The notes under the pieces were generated by a model. It worked only from the letters and a program-made list of their open reading frames with translations. It made no database searches and had not been told where the DNA came from. The position numbers and the translations under genes are program-made. From positions 1 through 60,856 of the forward strand of contig CAZRGV010000020.1 of assembly GCA_964599655.1 (NCBI GenBank): 60,856 nucleotides of DNA, written 5' to 3'. Below are positions 52,596 to 60,856 of the stretch, in pieces (positions within the stretch are counted from its first letter, which is position 1; the number at the start of each line of letters is the position of its first letter). Origin of the DNA: CAZRGV01 sp964599655 (GTDB lineage Bacteria; Planctomycetota; Planctomycetia; Isosphaerales; Isosphaeraceae).

Positions 52596-53414
52596 TCACT
52601 TCTCCCCCTGGTTGGCGGCGACCGTCGTCGGGAGTTGCGAGCGGTTCTGCTCGATGAGGGCCTGTTTCATCCACTCGTCAAATTCGGCCTGGGTGTTGTA
52701 GACGGTCACGGTGCCTCGCATCTTGTAATGGCCCCAGCCGCAGAGTTCGGCGCAGACCAGGTCGTACGGCTTGCCGGGCGCGGTGGCCTCGTCGGCGTCG
52801 AACCAGACCGGGATCGTCAGGCCGGGGACGGCGTCTTGCTTGATCCGGAACTGAGGTAGAAAGAACGAGTGCAGGACGTCGCGGGTTTTGAGATTGATGA
52901 CGATCGGCATATCCTTGACGAACCGAAGGTCATTGACGGTGTGCAGGTCGTCCTCGGTGCCGATGCGGCCATCGGGGCCCGGGTAGCGGATCATCCACTG
53001 GAACTGTCGGGCCGTGATCTCGGCCAGGGGCTGAACCTTGGGCTGCGACGAGCGGAATTTGATCGCCGTCCAGGTGCCCATCTGATAGAGGGCGATGAAG
53101 ACCAGGATGGCCGCCGGGATGATGGTCCAGATGACTTCCAGCCGCTGACTCCCGTGGAAGTAGTCGGCACGACGGCCGGGCTGCGCCACGAAGCGCCAGG
53201 TGGCCCAGACCAGGGCGATCTGGGTTCCGATGAAGACGAGGCCGGTGATCCAGAGGATCAGGATGAAGAGGTGATCGACGTCGGCGCCCAGTTTGAGCGG
53301 CCCTCGCGTCGAGACGTTTTGGGGAAGCCACCATTCCGGATCGAACGGGGCGTACGTATAAACCCCGACGGCGAGGATGGCGGCCAGCAGGAAGAGCAGG
53401 CTCCAGTATCGCAC
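52596..53414 (-). CDS. ctaC: Cytochrome c oxidase subunit II
   Basis: A 272-residue subunit II. Two membrane helices (residues 5-22 and about 48-72, then the LEVIWTIIPAAILVFIAL hairpin) precede the cupredoxin domain. The CuA ligands are in VLHSFFLPQFRIKQDAVPG and CAELCGWGHYKM (two Cys, His and Met). It takes electrons from cytochrome c and passes them to haem a. There is no fused cytochrome c domain as in caa3 enzymes; the separate dihaem lipoprotein gene directly upstream likely fills that role. Only six bases separate it from ctaD. Confidence 0.95.
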   Translation of the reverse strand: MRYWSLLFLLAAILAVGVYTYAPFDPEWWLPQNVSTRGPLKLGADVDHLFILILWITGLVFIGTQIALVWATWRFVAQPGRRADYFHGSQRLEVIWTIIPAAILVFIALYQMGTWTAIKFRSSQPKVQPLAEITARQFQWMIRYPGPDGRIGTEDDLHTVNDLRFVKDMPIVINLKTRDVLHSFFLPQFRIKQDAVPGLTIPVWFDADEATAPGKPYDLVCAELCGWGHYKMRGTVTVYNTQAEFDEWMKQALIEQNRSQLPTTVAANQGEK

Positions 53415-53546
53415 GAAATCGCTCCCTTGATCGATCGGTCTGGGTGCGTGGCCGCCAGGCGGCTCGGTGTTCGCTCGTATCGAATCGGCGAGGGATCGGC
53501 TCGAACCGAATCCGCTCGTCGAGGACGGTCGGGATGGCCGGTTCGA

Positions 53547-54854
53547 TCAACGATCGGACGATTCGGCCGGATTTCGCTGCGCCACCGCGGGGGCGCCGGC
53601 CACGGGCGGGGCGGGCACGGCGCCGTCGAGCAGGCCAGGCTCGTAAGGCAAGGCCAGGACGAAGTTGACGAGGTCCCAGACCTCTTCATCCGTCTGGAGC
53701 TGGCTGCCGAGGTGGGCGGGCATCGGCGTGCCATTGATTCCCTTGGCGATTCGCCAGTAGAGATCGATGGGCCGTCGCCCGCCCTTGTAGTAGCCGAGAC
53801 GCAGGTTGGCGGGGCGGAGGGCGTCTCCCCACTCGTCTCCCCACTTCTTGTTGTTCTCCTCGGCGTACTTCTTGAGCTCGGCGATTCGTTCCTGATCTCG
53901 GCTGGAGTTCCCCTCGAAGACGGCCTTGTTGAAGGCCTCCTGCGAGACGAAGCTATCGCCGTCGCCTCGGGCTTGCAGGCCGTGGCAGCCGTAGCACTGA
54001 AGCCCCTTCTGTCCGAGGAAGAGGGCTTTGCCGCGGGCGATGCTCTCGGCGGTCGCCGGAACGCGAGGAACCTTCGGGTTGAGCACGGTCGACTCGGCGT
54101 TCTTCCAGCGATTGAAGACGACCTCGGTGGCCATCTGGACGTCCTCCTCGGGCAGGGCGTCCTTCGCTTCCTCGTCGGACATCTCGGCAACGAGGTAAAC
54201 GAGCCCTCGCTCGACTTCACCTCGCATGCTGAGGAAGATCACATAGTCGATGACCTGCTCGATCTCGTCGCTGGTCAGCAGCGACTCGAAGGAGGGCATC
54301 GAGGTGTTGGGAATGCCCTCGCGGAGGGTGCGCTTGAGGTCCTCACGGGTCGGCTTGCTGTCGGGACCGCTACCGGTGGTGGAGGTGAACTTGAAGATCC
54401 CCATGCGGTAGTCGCGCGGGGGAGGCCAGAGGAACGGGGCCGTCGGGCCTCGTCCATCGCCGGAGGCGCCGTGGCAGTGCATGCAGTGCTGCCGATACAG
54501 CGAGTAACCCCCACGAAGCCGGTGCTGTACGGCCGTTCCGGGCTCGGGCCCCGGCACGCGGTAGACGAGCCGCTTGGGCGTCACGTTCTTCTCTTCACCG
54601 AGAACAACCTGGGCGGCGAGCCGGGCGCCGCCTTCGGGCAGGCCGGCTCCGACCGGGACACGCATCTGGTCCGGCGTGGGCCCGAACAGTCGCGAGGTCG
54701 TTTCGAGCACCTTGGCCCGGAGTTTGGGCTTGGCCTTGAGGGTCTCGGTCAGGTAGTCGCTTCGACTGTATCTCAGTGGGCTGGAGCCGGAGTCGCCACA
54801 TCCAGTCAAGGCGATCGCCCCGGCGATCAGGGCCAGGCGAAACCGCGAAGTCAC
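53547..54854 (-). CDS. Dihaem cytochrome c lipoprotein, first gene of the oxidase operon
   Basis: A 435-residue exported cytochrome with lipobox LTGC at residue about 19. Haem 1 binds at CMHCH in YRQHCMHCHGASGDGRGP and haem 2 at CYGCH in GLQCYGCHGLQARGDG. Axial methionine candidates are in NTSMPSF and GTPMPAH. Between the domains is a Glu-rich helical linker. It is the likely electron donor to CuA of CtaC, replacing the cytochrome domain fused in caa3 oxidases. As the first gene of the run, its upstream 378-base divergent region should hold the oxidase operon promoter. Confidence 0.88.
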   Translation of the reverse strand: MTSRFRLALIAGAIALTGCGDSGSSPLRYSRSDYLTETLKAKPKLRAKVLETTSRLFGPTPDQMRVPVGAGLPEGGARLAAQVVLGEEKNVTPKRLVYRVPGPEPGTAVQHRLRGGYSLYRQHCMHCHGASGDGRGPTAPFLWPPPRDYRMGIFKFTSTTGSGPDSKPTREDLKRTLREGIPNTSMPSFESLLTSDEIEQVIDYVIFLSMRGEVERGLVYLVAEMSDEEAKDALPEEDVQMATEVVFNRWKNAESTVLNPKVPRVPATAESIARGKALFLGQKGLQCYGCHGLQARGDGDSFVSQEAFNKAVFEGNSSRDQERIAELKKYAEENNKKWGDEWGDALRPANLRLGYYKGGRRPIDLYWRIAKGINGTPMPAHLGSQLQTDEEVWDLVNFVLALPYEPGLLDGAVPAPPVAGAPAVAQRNPAESSDR

Positions 54855-55232
54855 GCGCCAATCCTCCCCAACACGGGTCTAGTACCCGGAACACGTCGTC
54901 TGGGCACAAACGAACACGCCGCGTCGCCGTGGCGAATCGAAGCCAACGACGGCAGGGGGCCGCCGGGTTCGAGCTCGACCCCGGCTTCCCCTGAAACAGG
55001 GCGGAAGTCGTTTGAATGGTCGGGACAGTCATTGTGGGGGGAACAACCGACCCGGTCAACCCCTCGGATCGGTTCCCAGTTCTGTATCCTAGCGGGCGGT
55101 TTCCCGGGTCACAAGGGGCGGTGAGATTTCGTTCCTTTCGGTTTTTTCGAATTTTTTGACGGCGATGAAATCGTTGACAATCCTCCACGACGGCTCAACC
55201 GTTCCGGCAGCGCGGGCCGATCTGAAAGGACT
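54855..55232. promoter_or_regulatory. Divergent region between the oxidase operon and the CPBP protease gene
   Basis: A 378-base gap expected to hold the promoter of the terminal oxidase operon (-) and that of the protease (+). An isolated TTGACA-like box is seen at about 55173-55178 (+) in an AT-richer patch (55120-55185), but no good -10 at the right distance. Confidence 0.4.
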
Positions 55233-56066
55233 GTGCGTACCTCCACACCGACAGGATCAGCGCCGGGTCGCGCGGTTCGGCCGACCCGGTCCCGGTTTGG
55301 CTATGACCAGCGATGGTGGGGCGAGGCCGCGCGCCCGGCTCCGGCGGAGATTTCCTACTGGAGCCTGACGCGTCGACCGTTGCCGAGCCTGGCGTTCGTG
55401 CTGCCATGGCTGGCATTGTATGAGGTTGGGGTGATCTGGCTCGGAGGCTCGGATGCGTCGGCGTTGCGCACGGGCGTCGACGCCTGGGTCCGGCATGGAC
55501 TGGCCACAGTCGGTCTGACCGATCGCTGGCTTCCCCCGCTGGTGCTGGTGCTGGCCTTGCTGGGTTGGCAGGTCTTCGACCGTCGCCAATGGCGGTTCCG
55601 GCCGCGATGCCTGGTCGCCATGGCGATGGAGAGCCTGGTTCTGGCGGTGGCGTTGATTGGGTTGAGCCGGCTGGTGGATCTGGGGCTGGCGAGGTTGGAA
55701 GATCCGCATCGGGTGCTGTCGGCCCAAACGGCGATGGCTCCGATCCTGGGCTACGTGGGGGCGGGAGTTTACGAGGAAGCGATCTTCCGACTGGCCCTGG
55801 TGCCCCTGGCCTATGGCGTCTTCCGAGTTTTCCAGGCGCCGAAGGTGCTGGCCAGCACGTTGGCCGTAACGGGTTCGGCGCTCTTGTTCTCGATGGCGCA
55901 TCACGCGGGGACTCCGGGCGAAGCGTTTACCTGGTACGCGTTCATTTTCCGATGGATGGCGGGAGTCTATTTCGCCTGGGTGTTCGTGGTCCGGGGCTTC
56001 GGCATCGCGGTTGGCACGCATGCGGCGTACGATATTCTGGTGGGCTGGCTCGACTGGCACTTGTGA
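55233..56066 (+). CDS. CPBP-family intramembrane metalloprotease (Abi/CAAX-like)
   Basis: A 277-residue membrane protein with about seven helices. Motif 1 is YEEAIFRLAL (EExxxR), motif 2 FSMAHHAG, and motif 3 is near VGTHAAYDIL, together giving the Glu/His metal site of CPBP (CAAX protease and bacteriocin-processing) proteins. The N-terminal 45 residues are polar. Such proteins cleave prenylated or other membrane substrates; the substrate is unknown. The start is a GTG at 55233, with AAAGGA close upstream (short spacing), so the true start may differ slightly. The metallophosphoesterase gene follows 66 bases later. Confidence 0.85.
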   Translation: MRTSTPTGSAPGRAVRPTRSRFGYDQRWWGEAARPAPAEISYWSLTRRPLPSLAFVLPWLALYEVGVIWLGGSDASALRTGVDAWVRHGLATVGLTDRWLPPLVLVLALLGWQVFDRRQWRFRPRCLVAMAMESLVLAVALIGLSRLVDLGLARLEDPHRVLSAQTAMAPILGYVGAGVYEEAIFRLALVPLAYGVFRVFQAPKVLASTLAVTGSALLFSMAHHAGTPGEAFTWYAFIFRWMAGVYFAWVFVVRGFGIAVGTHAAYDILVGWLDWHL

Positions 56067-56132
56067 GGTCCGCGCGTTCGCGGCCCAGGATTCGAATCCA
56101 GGCCCGACGAACCCCTGCCACGCGAGACGATC

Positions 56133-57047
56133 TTGCGAATCATCCACCTGTCCGACATCCACGTTTGGCGCATTCCGCTCAACCCGTTCCGCTTGTTCAG
56201 CAAGCGATCGGTCGGTCTGCTCGAGCTCCTCACGGGCCGGGCGAAGAAGTTTCGCCTCGAGCGGCTCGACGAGGTGGTGGCTCGTGTTCAGAAATTGAAT
56301 CCTGATCATGTGCTGATTACTGGCGACCTGACAACGACCGCCTTGCCCGAGGAGTTTCGGGGTGCCCGGTCGGCCCTGGCCGGGTTGCTCGACGATCGGG
56401 ACCGCGCGACGATAGTGCCGGGCAACCACGACCGCTACACGTCGCGCTCGGTGCGTCGTCGCAAATTCGAACGATTCTTTGGCGAGTTCGCCCCTTCGAA
56501 GACGTTTCCGTGGTTGCGGCGACTGAATGAGGAAACAGCCATTCTTGGGCTCGACCCGACCCGATCCCACCTGACGGCGAGCGGTTACCTCCCGCCCGAG
56601 CAACTGGAACGGGCCCGGTCTCTGGCGAAGGGGCGGCCGAGGCGGCTGATCGTCGCCTGCCATTACCCGCTGGCCGCACCGCCGCGATACGAGCGGCAAC
56701 TGGCGTCCAAACGGTTGAAGAACGCAACGGATGTGGCGGCCTGGATTTCGGGCATTGGACCGCACCTGTTCTGTTGCGGCCATGTGCATGCGGCCTGGGC
56801 CTTCACGCCGCCGGGGTTACCGGGTCAGCTGTGCGTGAACGCGGGCGCGCCGCTGCTCCGTGACCCAACGGGCTTCAACCTGCCCGGATTCCTGGAGATT
56901 CTGCTCGAAGGGGATGATGTGACAATCATCCACCACGCCTGGAGCGGCCTGGACTGGCTGACTGTTCCGTTGTACGAGTCGGTTGGGTTTTTCTCCAGGC
57001 CGTCGGAATCGGCTGGGGAGATGGAGCCATCGCGACGGTTGTCGTGA
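56133..57047 (+). CDS. Calcineurin-like metallophosphoesterase
   Basis: A 304-residue phosphoesterase with the full two-metal motif set: LSDIHVW (D-x-H), LITGDLTT (GD), VPGNHDRY (GNHD), VACHYPLA (H) and CCGHVHAAW (GHxH). It is close to cyclic nucleotide or UDP-diacylglucosamine-type hydrolases in order, but the specific substrate cannot be told. A Lys/Arg-rich helix insert (about 20-45) sits between the first two motifs. The start is a TTG at 56133, directly before the first strand (RIIHLSD). It converges with atpC. Confidence 0.85.
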   Translation: MRIIHLSDIHVWRIPLNPFRLFSKRSVGLLELLTGRAKKFRLERLDEVVARVQKLNPDHVLITGDLTTTALPEEFRGARSALAGLLDDRDRATIVPGNHDRYTSRSVRRRKFERFFGEFAPSKTFPWLRRLNEETAILGLDPTRSHLTASGYLPPEQLERARSLAKGRPRRLIVACHYPLAAPPRYERQLASKRLKNATDVAAWISGIGPHLFCCGHVHAAWAFTPPGLPGQLCVNAGAPLLRDPTGFNLPGFLEILLEGDDVTIIHHAWSGLDWLTVPLYESVGFFSRPSESAGEMEPSRRLS

Positions 57048-57094
57048 TGCACAACGATCGGTTCGACCTCCGGCAACGCGCAAACGAGACGCGA

Positions 57095-57556
57095 TCAGGC
57101 GCCCCGGGAGGCGACGCGGAGCATGGCGCGGGCGCGGTCCAGAGCGCGGGCCTTGTCGAGCCGATCCGCGTCCGTCGTGGCAACGCGGGCGCGGGCCCGG
57201 GCGAGTTCCTGCTCGGCGGTTGCGGTATCGATTCGGTGCGAGGGCAAGGCCTGGCTGGTTAGGACGGTGACCACGTCGTCTCGGACCTGGACGAATCCGC
57301 CGTCGATGAAGTAGCGCCGGGTGAGGGTCGAGAGTGTGGTTCGCAGCTCGCCGAATCCGAGCCGGCCGATTAACGGGGCCCGGCCGTGGAGCACGCCGAG
57401 CTCACCGTCGAAGAGAGGTAAGGCGACGAAATCGACGATCTCGTCGATGACGNNNNNNNNNNNNNNNNNNNNNNNNNNNNNNNNNNNNNNNNNNNNNGGT
57501 TTGCCGGAGGCTGCTTTCTTGCCGGCGGTGCTGTCCTGGATGTCGGCCGTCGCCAT
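57095..57556 (-). CDS. atpC: ATP synthase F1 subunit epsilon, interrupted by an assembly gap
   Basis: About 153 residues with roughly 16 unknown because of the N run at 57453-57497. What is seen is VALPLFDGELGVLHGRAPLIGRLGFGELR and the beta-sandwich end GGFVQVRDDVVTVLT, then a two-helix tail rich in Ala/Arg (ELARARARV...ALDRARAMLRV). The N lies where the family's first strands should be. The frame matches on both sides if the gap is exactly 45 bases. Epsilon couples gamma to the rotor and inhibits ATP hydrolysis. It lies downstream of atpD. Confidence 0.85.
   Translation of the reverse strand: MATADIQDSTAGKKAASGKXXXXXXXXXXXXXXXXVIDEIVDFVALPLFDGELGVLHGRAPLIGRLGFGELRTTLSTLTRRYFIDGGFVQVRDDVVTVLTSQALPSHRIDTATAEQELARARARVATTDADRLDKARALDRARAMLRVASRGA
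57453..57497. other. Assembly gap (45 N)
   Basis: A run of 45 undetermined bases inside atpC. The length keeps the reading frame, so the gap estimate may be real, but the residues are unknown. Confidence 0.99.
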
Positions 57557-57669
57557 CGCCGTCTCACCTCATCAATGGTCTGGCTTGGGGAGGAAACGCG
57601 AAACTGGGTTGGGGAGGCGGGAGCCATGGCGTCCCTGCCTCCCTCGCGATTTGTCTGGCGTGGAAGGGC

Positions 57670-59106
57670 TCAACGGGCCATCTTCTTGGCCTGCTCCTCG
57701 GCTTCCTCGACGGCGCCGACGTAACGGAAGGCGCTGACGGGCAGGTGGTCCCACTTGCCGTCGCAGATTTCCTTGAACGACCGAATCGTGTCGGCGAGCG
57801 GGGTGTACTTGCCTTCCTTGCCGGTGAAGACCTCGGCGACCAGGAACGGCTGCGAGAGGAAGACCTCGATGCGGCGGGCCCGTTCGACCAGCAGCTTGTC
57901 GTCTTCGGAGAGTTCGTCGATGCCGAGAATGGCGATGATGTCTCGCAGTTCGCGGTATCGCTGAAGGATCGACTGCACGCGGCGGGCGACCTCGTAGTGT
58001 TCCTGGCCGACGTACTGGGCATCAAGGATGCGCGACGACGAGCCGAGCGGGTCGACGGCCGGGTAAATCCCTTTCTCCGAGATGGAGCGGGAGAGCACGA
58101 TGAAGGCGTCGAGGAAGCCGAAGGTGGTTGCCGGAGCCGGGTCGGTCAGGTCGTCGGCCGGAACGTAGACGGCCTGCACCGAGGTGATGGCTCCGCTCTT
58201 CGTCGAGGTGATCCGCTCTTGAAGGGCTCCCATCTCGGTGGCGAGCGTGGGTTGATAGCCGACGTTCGAGGGCATGCGGCCCAGCAGGGCCGACACTTCG
58301 GAACCCGCCTGGCTGAAGCGGAAGATGTTGTCGATGAACAGCAAGGTGTCGGCGCCGGTCGAATCGCGGAACCACTCGGCGTTCGTCAAGGCCGAGAGGG
58401 CCACTCGCAAGCGGGCGCCGGGGGGCTCGTTCATCTGACCGAAGAACATGACCGTGCTGTCGATAACCGATTTGCCGGACGAACCAACCTTGGTTTCCTG
58501 CATTTCGAGCCAGAGGTCGTTGCCTTCCCGGGTTCGTTCGCCGACGCCGGCGAAGACCGAGAAGCCGCTGTGGACCTTGGCGATGCGGGCGATCAGCTCG
58601 GTGAGAATGACGGTCTTGCCCAGCCCCGCGCCGCCGAAGAGGCCGATCTTGCCGCCCCGGACGAACGGGGTGAGCAGATCGACGACCTTGATGCCCGTTT
58701 CGAAGACTTCGGTCTTGGGTGAGAGGTTCTCGAACGAGGGGGGCTCGCGGTGGATCGGCCAGGTTTCGCTGGTGTGGACATCGCCTCGGCCGTCGATTGG
58801 CTGACCGAGCAGGTTGAAGACGCGGCCGAGGGTTTCCTTGCCGACGGGCACGCTGACGGGGGCGCCGGTATCCACGACCGGCACGCCACGCACCAGGCCG
58901 TCGGTCGAGCCGAGGGCGACGCAGCGCACCCGGTTGCCTCCGAGGTGCTGCTGAACCTCGCCGGTCAGCTGAACTTTCACCCCCTTTTCCTCGGTGTCGA
59001 CGATCAGGGCGTTGTAAATCTCGGGAAGGTGCCCCTCCTCGAACTCGACGTCGAAGGTCGAGCCGATCACCTGGGCGATCCGTCCGGTCGCGGTGGCGGT
59101 GGCCAT
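57670..59106 (-). CDS. atpD: ATP synthase F1 subunit beta
   Basis: A 478-residue catalytic subunit. The P-loop reads GGAGLGKTV (Leu where most have Val), then GVGERTREGNDL, TLLFIDNIFRFSQAGSEVSALLGRMPS, and DPLGSSSRIL. The helix-turn-helix DELSED (here DELSEDDKL) near the C-terminus is intact. It makes ATP at the alpha-beta interface driven by gamma rotation. Met at 59106 with AAGGAAA upstream is chosen over an in-frame TTG seven codons earlier. Gene order atpA-atpG-atpD-atpC on the minus strand is the usual F1 order. Confidence 0.96.
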   Translation of the reverse strand: MATATATGRIAQVIGSTFDVEFEEGHLPEIYNALIVDTEEKGVKVQLTGEVQQHLGGNRVRCVALGSTDGLVRGVPVVDTGAPVSVPVGKETLGRVFNLLGQPIDGRGDVHTSETWPIHREPPSFENLSPKTEVFETGIKVVDLLTPFVRGGKIGLFGGAGLGKTVILTELIARIAKVHSGFSVFAGVGERTREGNDLWLEMQETKVGSSGKSVIDSTVMFFGQMNEPPGARLRVALSALTNAEWFRDSTGADTLLFIDNIFRFSQAGSEVSALLGRMPSNVGYQPTLATEMGALQERITSTKSGAITSVQAVYVPADDLTDPAPATTFGFLDAFIVLSRSISEKGIYPAVDPLGSSSRILDAQYVGQEHYEVARRVQSILQRYRELRDIIAILGIDELSEDDKLLVERARRIEVFLSQPFLVAEVFTGKEGKYTPLADTIRSFKEICDGKWDHLPVSAFRYVGAVEEAEEQAKKMAR

Positions 59107-59286
59107 CTGGGGGGTTTCCTTGTTCAATTCACCATGGGAAAGGAATCGGGGGTCTTCTCAATTGCCAGAGTACCGCCAACGCCTCTTGAAGATCAAATCG
59201 ATCGGCGTGTTCAACGAGCCCGCGAGGGCCATCGTGCTGGGGTAACGGTTCTGGCGTAGGATTTACGACACAAGGGTAACAAAGGT

Positions 59287-60216
59287 TCAGCCTTGAGCCG
59301 CGGCGCCGCCGATGATCTCGGCCAGCTCGCGGGTGATCTGCGACTGTCGGGCCCGGTTGTACTGCCGGGTCAGTTTCCGGATCATGTCGTCGGCGTTCTC
59401 GGTGGCTCCCTTCATGGCGACCATCCGGGCGATCTGCTCGCTGACGGCGGCGTCGAGGAAGCACTTGAAGAGCCGGACCTTGAACGAGACCGGAACGATT
59501 TCCTCGAGAATGCTCCGGGCATCGGGCAAGAACTCGTAGGGGACGCGCTCACCACGCTTCGACGGAGCGGCTGCGGTTGGCCCGCCGGCGGTCGGCTTGG
59601 CGGAACGTGAGGTGCCGACCTGGCCCATCTGGTCGGTCGTCATCGGCAGGAGGGTTTCCAGCACGGCATCTTGTTTGGCCGAGCTGACGAACCGGGTATA
59701 GGCCACGTCGACCCGGTCGATCTCTCCCTTGACGTAGAGCTCGATGTAGCGGTTGGCGATGGTCTCGATCTCGTGAAATTGAGGCCGGTCTTCAAAGTGG
59801 GTGAACGTGGCATCGGGCCGGATCTGCCGGAATCGAAAGAACGAGATGCCACGTTTGCCGGCCACTTCCAGGCGCACCGAGACGCCCTCGGTTTGCGAAT
59901 CATGAAGGTTCCGCATGGCCAGGCGAAGAACGTTGCCGTTATAGCCGCCGGCCAGACCGCGGTTGCTGGTCAGGACCAGGAGAACCGATCGCTGGATCGG
60001 GTCGTGGACTTCGAGCAGCGGGTGTGAGACGCCGATGCCCGTTCCCCCGAGGTCGGCCACGATCTCGCTGATCTTGCGCGTGTACGCTTCGGCCTCGGTC
60101 GCGCGGGTGAGCGCTTTCCGGAACCGGGCGGTGGCGATCAGCTCCATCGTTCGGGTGATCTTGCGGATGTTCTGCACCGACTTGCGGCGCTTGACGATCG
60201 CTCGGGCCTTGGCCAT
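59287..60216 (-). CDS. atpG: ATP synthase F1 subunit gamma
   Basis: A 309-residue rotor shaft subunit. The N-terminal helix ends KITRTMELIATARFRKA and the C-terminal helix reads MKGATENADDMIRKLTRQYNRARQSQITRELAEI, both nearly invariant. The middle Rossmann-like domain has VLLVLTSNRGLAGGYN. A Pro/Ala-rich insert (about residues 205-225) is a lineage feature. It sits between atpA and atpD, with a 180-base gap before atpD. Confidence 0.95.
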   Translation of the reverse strand: MAKARAIVKRRKSVQNIRKITRTMELIATARFRKALTRATEAEAYTRKISEIVADLGGTGIGVSHPLLEVHDPIQRSVLLVLTSNRGLAGGYNGNVLRLAMRNLHDSQTEGVSVRLEVAGKRGISFFRFRQIRPDATFTHFEDRPQFHEIETIANRYIELYVKGEIDRVDVAYTRFVSSAKQDAVLETLLPMTTDQMGQVGTSRSAKPTAGGPTAAAPSKRGERVPYEFLPDARSILEEIVPVSFKVRLFKCFLDAAVSEQIARMVAMKGATENADDMIRKLTRQYNRARQSQITRELAEIIGGAAAQG

Positions 60217-60314
60217 CGTGGGGGCTCGACAGGTCTAGGGTTCGGGGAACGGGCACTCCGCGATCCGGGAGGGCCGGCGACGATTCGATGCCGTCGGCCC
60301 TCCGCCAAGGTTTC

Positions 60315-60856
60315 TCAAACACCAGCCGTGGCGGGCTCGGCCGAAGGCGATCGATAGCGTTGCTTGAATTCGCCCAGGGCGGCTTTCACGGCGCTGACGA
60401 TCTCGTCGGTCATCTTCTTCGCCTGGTTCAACTGGTTCCAGAGTTCCGATTTCTGTTCGTGGATAAATCGAAGGAACTCCGACTCCCAGTGCTGAACGTC
60501 CTTGACCGGCACGTCGTCGAGGTAGCCTTCCGTGCCGGCAAAGAGGCTGAGAACCTGATCGATGACGTTCATCGGTTGATACTGGGGCTGCTTGAGGAGT
60601 TCGACCATGCGGTAGCCGCGATCGAGCTGGAGCTGGGTTGCCTTGTCGAGCTCGGTGCCGAGCTGAGCGAAGGCTTCCAGCTCGCGGAAGGCGGCGAGGT
60701 CGAGCCGCAGGCCACCGGCGACCTTCTTCATCGCCGGGATCTGGGCCTTGCCACCGACGCGGCTGACGCTGATGCCGACGTCGATCGCCGGCCGGACGCC
60801 CGCGAAGAAGAGGTCGGGTTGGAGGTAGATCTGGCCGTCGGTGATCGAGATCACGT
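60315..60856 (-). CDS. atpA: ATP synthase F1 subunit alpha, C-terminal part
   Basis: The window edge cuts this gene; about 180 C-terminal residues remain. They begin with VISITDGQIYLQPDLFFAGVRPA, followed by VGISVSRVGGKAQIPAMKKVAG, including the catalytic-site Arg region SVSRVGG, and the all-helical C-terminal domain with QYQPMNVIDQVLSLFAGTEGYLDDV. The last 20 residues are a basic, Ser/Ala-rich tail. The N-terminal nucleotide-binding domain lies outside the window. Confidence 0.95.
   Translation of the reverse strand, partial: VISITDGQIYLQPDLFFAGVRPAIDVGISVSRVGGKAQIPAMKKVAGGLRLDLAAFRELEAFAQLGTELDKATQLQLDRGYRMVELLKQPQYQPMNVIDQVLSLFAGTEGYLDDVPVKDVQHWESEFLRFIHEQKSELWNQLNQAKKMTDEIVSAVKAALGEFKQRYRSPSAEPATAGV

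Noticed and set aside
50817..55124. Long plus-strand open frames opposite the oxidase genes
   Set aside because: They mirror ctaD, ctaC and the cytochrome gene and show only His/Asp/Arg/Glu-rich shadow composition.
56080..56110. GATTCGAATCC resembling a tRNA T-loop
   Set aside because: No acceptor stem, anticodon arm or CCA-compatible end could be folded around it.

Overview
The window looks like a piece of a high-GC planctomycete chromosome, most likely near Isosphaeraceae. The signs are four Tat-exported DUF1501 proteins, a DUF1559 prepilin-like protein, a LEPR-XLL surface motif on a secreted S53 peptidase, TDAGL-type leucine-rich repeats, and a bacterial tetrahydromethanopterin (H4MPT) C1 gene cluster. 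No rRNA, tRNA or CRISPR array was seen. A run of 45 N at 57453-57497 shows that this is a scaffold. The first 330 bases join two unrelated broken genes and may be an assembly or recombination junction.

Layout: 1-960 holds a truncated phosphotransferase fused to a decayed ISAs1-type transposase. 1795-11774 has an EamA transporter, a leucine-rich repeat protein, three DUF1501 proteins, a TIM-barrel isomerase, a badly decayed ECF sigma-HlyD fusion, a small basic protein and an exported aldo/keto reductase. 11930-17452 holds csrA, ispF, cysS, ruvC and an exported beta-propeller protein. 17453-22512 is an accessory stretch: DUF1559 protein, lipoprotein, a possible CNF/BLF1-like deamidase, an RND pump remnant and a frameshifted FkbM methyltransferase.

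22849-32251 is one co-directional run: fhcB, a Uma2-type nuclease gene, fhcA, fhcD, fhcC, mch, a DinB-like protein, a RimK-like ATP-grasp ligase, a CitG-like protein and a PTPS-like protein. Mch opens methenyl-H4MPT to formyl-H4MPT. The Fhc complex then moves the formyl group to a methanofuran-type carrier and hydrolyses it to formate. The downstream genes plausibly make or tailor the pterin cofactor; fae and mtd genes are not in the window.

32314-43268 holds a TolB-like propeller, a fourth DUF1501 protein, a Tat-exported glycosidase-like protein, exported MsrA, an ALDH7-type dehydrogenase, a RoxA-like dihaem cytochrome c and the S53 peptidase. 43269-44728 has no convincing gene but carries three copies of a two-box repeat with exactly the same internal spacing.

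44729-54854 is cobB and then a complete aa3-type terminal oxidase operon on the minus strand: dihaem cytochrome c lipoprotein, ctaC, ctaD (A2-type), ctaA, ctaB, ctaE, ctaF, a SCO-DUF420 fusion and two tiny coupled membrane-protein genes. CtaE carries an inserted L7/L12-like domain. 55233-57047 has a CPBP protease and a metallophosphoesterase. The window ends in an F1 ATP synthase run on the minus strand (atpA partial, atpG, atpD, atpC). Together the right-hand 16 kb encodes the end of aerobic respiration and ATP synthesis.
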